Positions 43,694 to 53,170 of a stretch of 64,000 nucleotides of DNA are shown one piece after another. The notes under the pieces are model-generated. The model was given only the letters and a program-made list of their open reading frames with translations. It was not told the origin of the DNA and did no database searches. The stretch comes from Stramonita haemastoma (lineage: Eukaryota; Mollusca; Gastropoda; Neogastropoda; Muricidae). The translations under genes were made by a program, and so were the position numbers. Position 1 is the first letter of the stretch, and each line of letters begins with the position of its first letter. Location of the stretch: NCBI GenBank assembly GCA_030674155.1, contig CM060327.1:16557302-16621301 (forward strand). Reading direction: 5' to 3'.

Positions 43694-43963
43694 CTAACGA
43701 CTCCCAGTCGTAAATGTCTCTCTCGCCATTGGGTTATAAGTTCCAACATGTAGGCTGGCCGTTTTGACGTGACAGAAATTATTTCCAGATATCTCTTTAA
43801 AATAAAGAAGGGCTGTCTGTATTTGAAAAGCCTGACCTCCATTCCAGCGTAGCTCGGCCAGCTTTGTCACTACAAAAGTAAAATCCGTCCTTCCGGTATT
43901 ACGAACATTCAAGAAAAACTCGGTTTTATCGGAGCCAATTTTAAAACTTGGGTTTATTTTCAT
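43694..43963 (-). CDS. Candidate 89-codon ORF/exon, unknown
   Basis: Minus-strand frame starting at ATG 43963 with a stop TAG at 43694-43696. Composition is protein-like (KINPSFKIGSDKTEFFLNVR near the N terminus, alternating hydrophobic/polar as in a beta-rich domain) and it overlaps no repeat I can identify. Upstream in frame there is a TGA within about 25 nt. A possible acceptor 'tttggcag' precedes the ATG, so it might be an internal exon instead. I recognise no family. Weak call. Confidence 0.25.
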   Translation of the reverse strand: MKINPSFKIGSDKTEFFLNVRNTGRTDFTFVVTKLAELRWNGGQAFQIQTALLYFKEISGNNFCHVKTASLHVGTYNPMARETFTTGSR

Positions 43964-44419
43964 AACCTTTTTGCTGCCAAACTTTCACAAGATTGACGCT
44001 AACAATACTTTAAAGAAAGGAAGAAAGGTTGGAAACGCTTTATGTGAGGAGATTTATGTTATCGGAAAACATAATAATGTGGATATTGCCGAAATATATG
44101 TGGAAACCAGTTTCTTTACATAAACGCTACCAGAGTTATACTTCTACTGTTAGTTATTTTTAAAGACGCTCAGATGTGATTGGGATATATTTTTTGGTGT
44201 GGGTTAACCAGCGTGTGTTCATCGTTGTATGTGATGATAAGTCATCCATTTATGGGAAAAGTGGAGCAGCACAATGTGCCATTACTAAAGAACAACACTG
44301 CTCTGTTTTGTTTCATATGTTTTTATTATAACTTTTGAAGTTAACGCATAGTGAAAATAAGCTTTAAGAAATGCAAATGCGAGCGTGCGCACATGCAGCT
44401 ATACACGCACGCGTGTGCA

Positions 44420-44420
<1 letters not shown>
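43964..44420. other. No supported feature
   Basis: AT-rich unique sequence. Confidence 0.5.

Positions 44421-44484
<64 letters not shown>
44421..44484. repeat. (CA)n microsatellite
   Basis: Pure CA flanked by degenerate CGCA units to about 44575. Confidence 0.97.
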
Positions 44485-44485
<1 letters not shown>

Positions 44486-44584
44486 GGGTGCATAGAACGC
44501 TTGTACACATACTCGCGCAAGCACAAAGGATGCACATAAAGCTCGTGCACATACACGCGCACGCACACATACATAAGGCGCGCA

Positions 44585-45045
44585 CTGTAGAGAGTAGATG
44601 CGAGAAAAACCAAGTAACATAGGCCTGCATAGCGCTCGTCACCAGTCAGAATCAAGTGCCAATCCTAACTAGCGGAAACCTGTATGCTTACAGGAGCGCC
44701 TCAGAAAGCCGACACAGAGAAGAACAGAACTTGACAGACCGTGCTGAATAACCAGCCCCACCTTACCTTCGGGTGACTTTTGACTGGCAGTTAACTTGGG
44801 AGCAGAAGACCACGGGAACAAAAGCCAAAATACGATTTCTCCTTATGGAAAAAACACATTTCTTGTAGCTGTGGATGCCATAAGAAACGACTTTCATTGT
44901 GAGTATGAACAAGTTTTTTGGGTTGTTTTTTTTATTGGGGGCGTGTGCAAATATTCCTTTATTTTGTAGTGTTTGAATATATCTAGTTGAAATAGACATG
45001 GATTCTGGAAGCTGACAGGCAGACACCTATGTAAACATATACACA
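44585..45045. other. No supported feature
   Basis: Unique sequence; no gene supported. Confidence 0.5.
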
Positions 45046-45049
45046 TATG

Positions 45050-45115
45050 CGCACACGCGCGCGCCTGCGCGCGCGCGCGCACACACACGCACGCACGCAC
45101 GCACGCACGCGCACA

Positions 45116-45188
<73 letters not shown>

Positions 45189-45200
45189 TCACACACACGC
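45050..45200. repeat. (CG)-(CGCA)-(CA)n compound repeat
   Basis: gcgcgcgcgc, then cgcacgcacgca, then about 70 bp of CA. Alternating purine-pyrimidine over its length. Confidence 0.97.
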
Positions 45201-45419
45201 CTTCTCTTACTCTTTCTTAAACTACGATCATATTTATAACTTTTTTCGTTTTTGTTTTTTATCAGAAGCTTCCCAGCAACCTTGGATCTTCTCGCCGCAA
45301 ACGCCTTGTGATCCTCATTGGTTTTTAGCTGGGTTGGGCCTTTGTTGGATAGAGGGTAGGGAATGGAGGAAGGAAATGTTTCCACAAAGCCTTCAAAGAG
45401 CTTTGCTTCCATGGTCTTT

Positions 45420-45670
45420 TTACGTAAGACCTCAGACTGGGGATATTCTGCTACCCCCAAGGTTTTTCAAATGGGGATATTCTGTTATCCCCAAACTTCT
45501 CAGAATGAGGATATTCTACTATCTCTAACATTTTCAGAATTGGGATATTCTGCTATCCCACGGTTCTTCGAATGAGGATATTCTGTTATCCCCAAAGGTT
45601 TCAGAATGGGGTTATTTTACTATTCCTGGAGATCTAGTGTGGGGATATTCTGCCATCTCCGAAGTTCTTC
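45420..45670. repeat. Hairpin minisatellite, ~34 bp, ~7 copies
   Basis: Units contain 'ggggatattctgctatcccc' plus a short 'aaggtttttcaaat' linker. Within a unit GGGGATA and TATCCCC are inverted repeats around TTCTGC. About seven copies; units such as 'gaggatattctgttatcccc' and 'ggggttattttactattcct' are diverged. Confidence 0.93.
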
Positions 45671-45694
45671 GTGTTCACGAATCCTGCCATACTC

Positions 45695-45716
45695 TTTTTT
45701 TTTTTTTTTTTTTTTT
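45695..45716. repeat. T homopolymer
   Basis: About 22 T in a row after the hairpin minisatellite. From 45717 to 46130 AT-rich, with taaaataaaa repeats at 45840-45990. Confidence 0.9.
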
Positions 45717-46129
45717 CTTTTTACCGAAGTTCTTTGTCAGACGATGTTTTTGCCATTGAACTTCCCCGTCATTTGCCTTTGGACGATCACTGGGCACCGA
45801 ATTTTTGATTGTCTCTGATCCTTGCTTAAAGTAGAATAAATAGACTAGAATAAGAGAGACTAAAATAAATGAAATAAAATGTTTTAAAATGATGAAATAA
45901 AAATTTAAAACATTGAGCCCAAACTGATAAAATAGGAAATAAAAATCAAACTAGCATAGCGTTAGAAAATAAAAATAGCTTTAAAAAAAAAAACAACCCT
46001 AGCCACAAAAAGAGTAAAAGTAGATTTCAAACTAGGGACAAAATAATGCAAGAGATCGAAGGAGAGCAATCTCGGTGACAGTGATCGTCTTTTGGTGTTC
46101 AAAAATGCCGACACCTGAAAAGGCTTGAG

Positions 46130-46400
46130 ACATTGAGTATGAGGAGTTTCCTCATTTTGGGGACAGTGGTTATGGGGAGAGTGACTTCAACTTTGGGACA
46201 TTTGATAATGAGAGAGTGGGACTTCATCTTTGGGACAGTGGTTATGAGGGAGAGTGACTTCAACTTTGGGACAGTGGTTATGAGGGAGAGTGACTTCATC
46301 TTTGGGACAGTGGTTATGAGGGAGGGTGACTTCATCTTTGGGACAGTGGTTATGAGGGAGTGACTTTTTTCATCTACTGGCATCTTTGGGACAGTGATTA
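46130..46400. repeat. Minisatellite, ~36 bp, ~7 copies
   Basis: Units 'tttgggacagtggttatgag' plus 'ggagagtgacttcaac' or '...catc'. The third unit reads 'gacatttgataatgagagag' and is most diverged. It ends about 50 bp before a candidate exon. Confidence 0.95.
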
Positions 46401-46448
46401 TGATGTTGACTCTGCTGTCCCCTCACATTTTCTTAACATTTCCTTCAG

Positions 46449-46616
46449 TTTCTTTTCCTTCCCGCCCTTTATTCGACATGAGTCCTGACCTGGTTAGTCA
46501 TCAGGTGGATCACATAGGAGTCATCTCTAAAGCAGTGGGGCTGTGTCATGTGGATCTGATGTCAGAAGTTGGGCTGTCATCTGGAGAATTCTACCCGATC
46601 AAGACCCCCTTGCACT
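46449..46616 (+). CDS. Candidate internal exon 1, unknown protein
   Basis: Bounded by a good acceptor (branch-like 'tcttaacatt', then 'tccttcag' ending at 46448) and a near-consensus donor ('cact|gtaagt'). 168 bp, open in one frame, entering and leaving in phase 1. The translation has DHIGVISKAVGLCHVDLM and EFYPIKTPLHC near its end. I do not recognise the family. Its frame continues correctly into 47394-47494. Confidence 0.4.
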
Positions 46617-46654
46617 GTAAGTAATGAGAATAATGATAATATGAACTTTAAAAA

Positions 46655-46745
46655 AGTGATATATTGAATTTTTGTAGCGCTATATTTTGTAAAACAAATC
46701 AAAGCCCTTGCATTCAAGCTAGTGTTGTACACGCAACCAGCCATG
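46655..46745 (+). mobile_element. Short dispersed element, 'agcgctata' type
   Basis: 'tttgtagcgctatattttgt' and 'aaagcccttgcattcaagc' are the reverse complement of the element nested in SINE B at 32592-32692. If the candidate gene is real, this copy lies in its first intron. Confidence 0.6.
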
Positions 46746-46759
46746 TGTTTAACAAATAA

Positions 46760-46945
46760 AGATGTTCTCTCTGTATCTCTGTTTCTTTGTCTCTCTCCCC
46801 TCTGTCTCTGTCTCTGTCTCTTTCTCTCTGTCTCTGTCATTCTCTGTCTCTTTCTGCCTCTGTCTCTGTCTCTGTCTGTCTCTGTTTCTATCTCTCCCAC
46901 TCACTCACTCACTCACTCACTCACTCACTCACTCACTCACTCACC
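46760..46945. repeat. (TCTG)/(TCTC) then (TCAC)n
   Basis: Pyrimidine-rich tctctgtctc units to about 46895, then eleven or so CACT/TCAC tetramers (46898-46943). Confidence 0.96.
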
Positions 46946-47393
46946 CTCACACAAACAAACACACATGCACACACGCATGCATGCATGAACAGGTACACGC
47001 ATGCGAGCGTGTGCGCGAAGTTTATCGGCTTTCATTGGATGATGGGTATTTCGGAACTTAAAGGCAGAGACATATAATCATGTGATAGAGAAATTAACTG
47101 TATAGGTATAGTTGATCAAGGTCATTTAACTTTTTTTCTGTGTACATTTGGTACATTGATTCATCAACTAAAAAGACTGCTTTCAAGTAATTGTTGAAGA
47201 TGAAATGTAACCTAATGTACCAGTTTCGAGCTTGTTTGAAAATATTAAATTAATGAAAGTTAAACTAACTGGGCAGTAGGGCACAGTTTGTAAATAATAA
47301 TCCGTAATTCAGTCTCTTTTAAAGTAACATGGTCAGGTGACTAGTGTTTGTCGAAGAAAACTAAACAGAATTTTCAGTGTTACTTGCTTTCAG

Positions 47394-47494
47394 GTGCTGT
47401 GGGACTGGAACCACCAAGTGTCACGTGTGCAGTAGCAGCCATCATGAACTGGGGTCGTTTCTGGAAGACTGGTATGGCTATAGTTTATAGAAAG
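47394..47494 (+). CDS. Candidate internal exon 2, unknown protein
   Basis: Acceptor 'cttgctttcag' ends at 47393 and donor 'aaag|gtaaga' follows 47494. 101 bp; entering in phase 1 from 46449-46616 it reads on without a stop (motifs GLEPPSVTCAVAAI and WGRFWKTGMAIVYRK) and leaves in phase 0. The other two frames contain stops. The phase agreement is the main reason to believe in this gene. Confidence 0.4.
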
Positions 47495-47862
47495 GTAAGA
47501 ACTCTTTGTTGTAATTGGGCTGGGAAAGCTAAAGATAGATTAATATACCTTCGTGTAAATATGATTTTTTGTTTTTAAAGTTTTATTATGTCAAATTTAA
47601 GCAAATAAAGTGAATTTGAAATATGAAACGTCTTCAAAAAGTACTTGTGAAGGGATTGTTTTCCCCCATATTGACGAGAATAAATCAATTTAACTTTGAT
47701 CCTGTAAAGCAAAACAAGAAACGTGACACGTATTTTTCAGATGACAAAGCAAAATCTAAATCATGAAAATTTATTGTTTCAGTGTTAGGATCAAATCAGA
47801 TTTAAGCTTGTTTGAGCTGTGAACTTTTTCCCGGTCACTGATGATTTCTTCCCTGCTTTCAG

Positions 47863-47941
47863 GAGCTCCAGGACTAGTATCAAGTGCCAAAGAAGAGACA
47901 CGCCATCGTCTACCACCTGTCAGATGTCGGGACGTGACGAG
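47863..47941 (+). other. Possible terminal or skipped exon
   Basis: Acceptor 'ccctgctttcag' at 47862 and donor-like 'cgag|gtaaca' at 47941. Joined to 47394-47494 in phase 0 it gives ELQD then a stop at 47875, so it would end the protein. In the other two frames it is fully open. Either a last coding exon, an alternative exon, or a chance pair of sites. Confidence 0.3.
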
Positions 47942-48049
47942 GTAACATCAAATTTCATCATCGATTTCCCATACTTCTAGCCCAGGCCAAATCTTTGCGA
48001 GTTGATGAGGTGAGCGAGGTACCAATATAAAGACTTAATCTGAGTTTTA

Positions 48050-48340
48050 AATTTAACGAAGTGACAGCCCCGATAATTCCTACGTGGTCGGCGGGGCTAT
48101 AAACATGATTGGATAGAATTAGACTGACATGGTGTTCGAGTTTAAAAAGGTATGTCGAGATTGTCTGCAGTCATGGCAAGCACGTAGCAAAGCATCCAGC
48201 ATTTTAAAGGGGGAAAATCCTCTGAAGTTGGAGTATGGCTTCCTATATAAATATGGTGAAGCACTCGAAAAGTAATACCTAAACTTCTCATCCAAAGTGT
48301 ACTTAACAATCACAGTGACATAATGATGTTGTAATGCTGT
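48050..48340 (+). repeat. Dispersed repeats W and Y, second copies
   Basis: 48060-48115 matches 30945-31005 and 48200-48330 matches 9745-9890. The two adjacent blocks may be halves of one element. A 108-residue minus-strand frame across it (48119-48442) has no recognised domain. Confidence 0.5.
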
Positions 48341-48496
48341 ATACGGGATGCCATCTCGGAGAAAACAAAACAACATAATCCTGAAAACCGATGACATTTT
48401 CCCTACATTTGCGAGCAAGAGGCTCTCTTGCATTTCAGTCAAAACCAGCCATTGGTGTGTGATGAAACATAAGAAAAAAAGTCAAACAACGCCGAT

Positions 48497-48500
48497 GTGT

Positions 48501-48575
<75 letters not shown>

Positions 48576-48603
48576 GCAGTGCAGTGCAGTGCAGTGCAGT
48601 GCG
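48497..48603. repeat. (GT)n then (GCAGT)n
   Basis: About 70 bp GT then six GCAGT pentamers (48571-48602). Confidence 0.97.
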
Positions 48604-48742
48604 GTGTGTGGTTTGGTGTATGCTGAAAATCCTTTCAACAGCACATAGGCTGCCTCATAAAATGAGTTGCTCAATAATACTGAGGACTGTAGTGTGTGTG
48701 TTAATGAATAATAACACTGATGATTGTAATGTCTTGTGGCAG

Positions 48743-48980
48743 GAGGAGGAGGAGGAGGAAGATACTGACATCAACGAGGACATTGCTGTCGCCGCAGAAA
48801 ACATCGCCGCAGAGAATATCGCCGTCGCAGCAGATAACACCGCTGTTGCCGCAAAGGACACAGAGAACATCGCCGTCGCCACAGAAGACATTGTTATGGA
48901 CATTAAAGGACATGCAAAGGACATTACCGTAGCTGCAAGTAAAATTGCCGTCGCCGCAAGGAAAATCGCTGTCGCGCAAG
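48743..48980 (+). CDS. Candidate exon with heptapeptide repeat
   Basis: Preceded by 'cttgtggcag' and ended by a strong donor ('gcaag|gtaagt'). In phase 0 it is open throughout: an acidic start (EEEEEEDTDINED), then repeats on the theme IAVAAEN / IAVAAKD / IAVAARK. The DNA is a ~21-24 bp minisatellite. Phase 0 entry matches the phase 0 exit of 47394-47494 if 47863-47941 is skipped. The same minisatellite continues to 49130 in degenerate form past the donor, so the frame may be a repeat artefact. Confidence 0.28.
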
Positions 48981-49130
48981 GTAAGTCGCCGTCGCCGTAA
49001 GGAAAATCACCGTCGCCGCAAAGGAAAATCACCGTCGCCGTAAGGACATCACCGTCGCCGCAAGGATAATCGCCGTCGCCGCAAGGAAAATCGCCGTCGC
49101 CGAAAGGACATTGCCATCGCTGCAAAGGAC
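48780..49130. repeat. GCCGTCGCC minisatellite, ~21-24 bp
   Basis: Units like 'gccgtcgccgcaaggaaaat' and 'accgtcgccgtaaggacat', roughly 15 copies, GC-richer than the surroundings. The right part (48980-49130) is more homogeneous than the left. Confidence 0.93.
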
Positions 49131-49229
49131 ATCACCATTGTTGTGAACATCCCCAGCGCATTCTGGTGTAGAACACAAGATGTGAAGCAGCTTGGGTTGG
49201 GGGGGGGGGAGCAGCTGTGATAACCAGGT

Positions 49230-49394
49230 CACACACACACAGACACACACAGACACACACACAGAGGCACACACGCGCACACTCACACACGCGCACACGC
49301 GCACACACTCACACACGCACGCAGGCACGCACGCACACACGCGCACACTCTCACACACGCACACACGCGAACACACACGCACACACACGCACAC
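49230..49394. repeat. (CA)/(CGCA) repeat
   Basis: Imperfect CA with gcgcac and gcaggcac units. 49395-49670 has only AT-rich sequence and a T12 run at 49629-49640. Confidence 0.96.
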
Positions 49395-49679
49395 AATCTC
49401 CAACGAAATCAGAATGCTGTCAAGTTACCATTTTATGTGAAAATTTATCTATATTGTATTGTTTTTGCTTTATTTATGTATTAATCAAGTGTAAGGTAAA
49501 CCACAAATTGAAAAAATAGATTTAAAAAAAATATGCATCTGGTTATCATCGGTGCCGATTTTTTTTATCTGTAGTGTATAGAAAAAAATCAGATTGGCTC
49601 TAGTCACTGCCTTTCGATTTCCTTTTATTTTTTTTTTTTTGTAAGTATGTGTGTGTTGTGGTGCTTTGTGAGTTCAGTA

Positions 49680-49777
49680 GGTGTGGGGGGGAGGGGGGGA
49701 GGTCGTCTGTGAGTGTGTGTGTGGGTGGGGGGGGTATGTGTGTGTGGTTGTGGGTATGTGCGTGTGTATGTGTCTAG

Positions 49778-49830
<53 letters not shown>

Positions 49831-49850
49831 GTGTGTGTGTGTGTGTGTAA
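49680..49850. repeat. G-rich and (GT)n repeat
   Basis: gggggg-containing stretch (49684-49735), then GT (49779-49848). Confidence 0.95.
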
Positions 49851-50585
49851 GTAGGAGTGGACTTGGCGTTATTCTGGGAAAAGGTCGGAGAATGAGCTGT
49901 TCGGACACAAGTGAAGGATCAGTGGGGATAAAAAAGAGAGGGCGCCTGATGGTGATAGATTTTTCAAAACCGACAATTTTGGCCCTATTCTTTGATATTC
50001 ACATGGATATTTTTCTCTTTCTGTGTGTGTGTGGGGAGGGGGGGGAATAAGGTACTGGGTTTGACTGCCAAACTTGTACTTTCTAACAAGTTTGACGTTG
50101 AAAATCAAATTGTATAATAAAAAAACAAAAGAAAAACAAACAAAAAACCTCACGACAGTTGGAAACCACGAAAGAGCAGAGAGCTACCTCTTGACTGTAC
50201 CTGGCAAAATTGGTAGTTGAATTCACAACTAATATATCCCTAAAGTTTCGAATGCGGCTACCTAAATGGTGTGGCTGCATACGCAAAATCAAAATCTTAC
50301 CATGAGTAAATTTTGGAGCTCTAGCGGAGGGAGAAACAAACACGAAAGGAAAAGCGTATTGCAAAATTGTCGGCCTGAATCTGCTTTGCTGGCGGTAGAG
50401 CTTGGAATTTTGTGATTTAAAATCTAAACGTGAAAAGTAAAATGGAGACTTAGCAGATGATAGCACCGGTGGTTTCTTTTATTTTAATTTCGAATAGAGC
50501 TCCACATCATTTTGTCTACAGCTAAGTATCATCAATTCTATCTGCTGCTGTGTCCACACATGCTTTCTACACAACCAACCAACCG
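49851..50585. other. No supported feature
   Basis: Unique-looking sequence. A minus-strand frame of 127 residues (50083-50466) has no recognisable domain. Confidence 0.45.
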
Positions 50586-50594
50586 ACTGGCAAC

Positions 50595-50778
50595 CCTAAC
50601 CCTTTTTTGCATCCTTCCCTTTTTTGCATCCTTCCCCTTTTTGCATCCTTCCCCTTTTTGCATGTTTACCCTTGTTGCGTGCTTCCCCTTTTTGCATTAC
50701 TTTTGCATGTTTCCCCTTTTTGCATGCTTCGCCTTTTTGCATGCTCGCCTTTGCATGCATCCCCTTTTTGCATGCTAT
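50595..50778. repeat. Minisatellite, ~17-18 bp, ~11 copies
   Basis: Units 'cccctttttgcatgcttc' with catcc/catgt variants and some short units. Adjacent 'ctaaccctaacc' fragments at 50595 and 50788-50813 resemble telomere repeat units but only a few copies exist. Confidence 0.93.
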
Positions 50779-50981
50779 CTTACATACTAACCCTAACCTT
50801 TACACTAACCCTGGCCCGTTATGTGGACACACAGGCAGGTAGATGACATGTTACTTAGCTGACACAATGGCAAAATTTGTCTTCTTGGGGGTTGGAGGTG
50901 GTGGTAGAATTTTGGGAAAGAATTGCTAGGAAGGGGTTGAGTGGAGCTAGTAAGCAGTTCGGGCTGTGGGACTGGGGAAAG

Positions 50982-50983
<2 letters not shown>

Positions 50984-51051
<68 letters not shown>

Positions 51052-51095
51052 TATTAGATAATCATTGGGAGTAGCCGAGTGAGGGAAGTTGTGAG

Positions 51096-51128
<33 letters not shown>

Positions 51129-51300
51129 GTGTGTGTTTCTGTCTCTGATGTCTCTGTGTGTGTGTGGTGTGTGTGTGTGTTGTGTGTGTGTGTGTTGTAT
51201 GTTTGTCTGTCGGTCTGATGTCTGTCTGTGTGTGTGCATGCAAGTCCGTGTTTTTGCCTGTGTGTGCGTGTGCGCGTGCACGTGTATGTGTATGTGCGGT
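50984..51300. repeat. (GT)n compound repeat
   Basis: GT (50984-51050), a 40-bp unique gap, GT with TGTT breaks to 51205, then degenerate GT to about 51303. Confidence 0.96.
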
Positions 51301-51309
51301 GTGTATGTT

Positions 51310-51353
51310 ATTATTATATATATATTTAATATATATATATATAATATATAATT
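51310..51353. repeat. (TA)n AT-rich repeat
   Basis: tatatatat-rich segment directly before the degenerate start of the large tandem array. Confidence 0.9.
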
Positions 51354-51479
51354 AAATTCACTAAGCTTTAGATGGACATTTTGTTCACCACTGATATTTT
51401 TTTTTTAAGTTTGGAAAAGCATTTTGTTCGATTGGAGCGAAACACCACTGAAAATATTATTTTGTGGAAATCACAAGAT

Positions 51480-53170
51480 TGGCTGGAGTTAAGTTTATAC
51501 AGCAGGCAAAATTTGACCGATGTGTAGTGGTATTTACATTGTATGATTAGTAATAAAGAGAGAAAGAAATTTGATTACAAAGATTTTTTAAGGACTCAGA
51601 AAAGTTGTTTTTTTTAAATAATAAAATAAAATAAACTGCCACAGTGGTGGTGTTGAGGGACACGAGTGTGTGCATGCATAATTATGAGTATGCATATGTA
51701 TGCTGATCTTTAATCAAAAACCACTTGGGTCAGTGAGAATGGGGGATAAGAGAGGAGAAATCTGATGGAAAAATATCGTTGTCCCTCTTTTTCTTTGTCT
51801 TTAATTCTTTTCAAAAAGACATTTATGTTGGCCTTTTTCATTTGCAAAAAAAAGTGTAATATGGTTAGAAAGTGAGTGGAAAGAGGTGGGTTTTTTAATC
51901 AAATTAATGTACAAACAAAACAAAGCTATAGATGTGATTGCTTTTGATATTGGTAGTTTGTGTGAATCATTTAGATTTCATCATTCCTAGAATTTTTATT
52001 TCAATTTTTTTGTTGAATCTTGATAGTCATTTCAAAATGATTGAGACTTGTACCTGCACTGTCTTCCTCACTACTTTATCTCAATAATTTAGATTTTTTG
52101 GTGACATATCTTTGTATTAACTTCTGATAGACAGATTAAACCAACACATTTTATTATTTTATTTGTATTTATTTTTATATCGAGGATAATGGAATTGTTC
52201 TCTGTGCTTTTACATCCAGTCCCCGTGTGTATGCATATTGTAAATTTTGTCATCTGTTCCCACAGGCACACGATAGCCTCCTTTACGAAAAGCGGAACAG
52301 AGTTGAAATGTGAGCAAGATGTTCTGCGTGCATTCGCACACGGGGCCTCGGTTTAAACTCTCATCCGATACTAGTTCTATGAGAAGTTGAAAAGGTTAAT
52401 CAGTAGAAGTTTTGGATGTGTAAATGTCATGTGTGTCCTGTTTCGTTCAAGAATACTGTAACAACAGGAAATGTCAAAGCGATATAATTGTGTGAAAGTG
52501 TTTGAGGAGGCCCTTTTTTTTAAATAGATCCACACAAGGAACAAAAAGTACTGTTTTGTGATTGCTATAATGGTCCTTGAAATGACTTTACCTGTGCTGT
52601 GGCATCCTGAATTATCTTCACTAGTTGAGCAGATTTAACACCAACGATATAAAGAAATTCAATAAAGATGTTTAGTATTTTTTTAGTAAAGATTGTATGA
52701 ATAATGTAGATTGACCAGAAAAATGCAAGGTATCTAATGGTGTGAAGTTGTGAAGGTATTTTGGGTTTTTTTTTCATTCTTTCAAAGAGCATTGATTGTG
52801 AAAGGAAAAACAAATCGTTCTGTCATCATGGTTTATGATTTTAAAAAGTTGTATGAGCACAGTCATGTGCCTGATTTTTTTTCTTTTTGGGTTTGAGGGT
52901 TTTTTCCTTCTTCTTTTTTTTAACCATAACAAGTGTGAAAACAAAAAGAAACTTTGCTGTTTAACATTGATATTCTCAGGATTTTACACATAGTATTGCA
53001 TAAACGTGCCTTGGTCCTTTTTTAAAAGAAATATAAAAATGACAATTGACAAGAAATTGTAGAATGTGTGATAAAGCAGAGGTGGTGACAGTTTTTTTTC
53101 AATTACATCAAATGTGAAAACAAAAAGAAAGTTTGTGATTGGCATTAATATTCTGTAAAATGACTTTAGT
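51480..53170 (+). repeat. Degenerate left edge of the tandem array
   Basis: Faint but ordered matches to array monomers: 'agtttatacagcaggcaaaa' (51490), 'aaaaaaagtgtaatatgg' and 'aatcaaattaatgtac' (51845-51910), 'gtgacatatctttgtattaa' with 'taaaccaacacattt' (52100-52150), and 'tggtccttgaaatgacttta ... aacaccaacg' (52570-52650). Divergence is much greater than inside the array. Confidence 0.7.
52160..52378 (-). mobile_element. SINE family A in array edge, head truncated
   Basis: + text 'tatatcgaggataatggaat', 'catccagtccccgtgtgtat', 'cccacaggcacacgatagcc', 'gcaagatgttctgcgtgcat', 'gcctcggtttaaactctcat'. It splits one degenerate array monomer (left part ends near 52150). The only SINE seen within the array. 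Confidence 0.93.

Noticed and set aside
48119..48442. 108-residue minus-strand frame
   Set aside because: Overlaps a block that also occurs at 9745 and 30905 as dispersed repeat, where the frame is not kept.
50585..50815. Telomere-like CTAACC units
   Set aside because: Only two or three units in each place, within a different minisatellite; not a telomeric tract.
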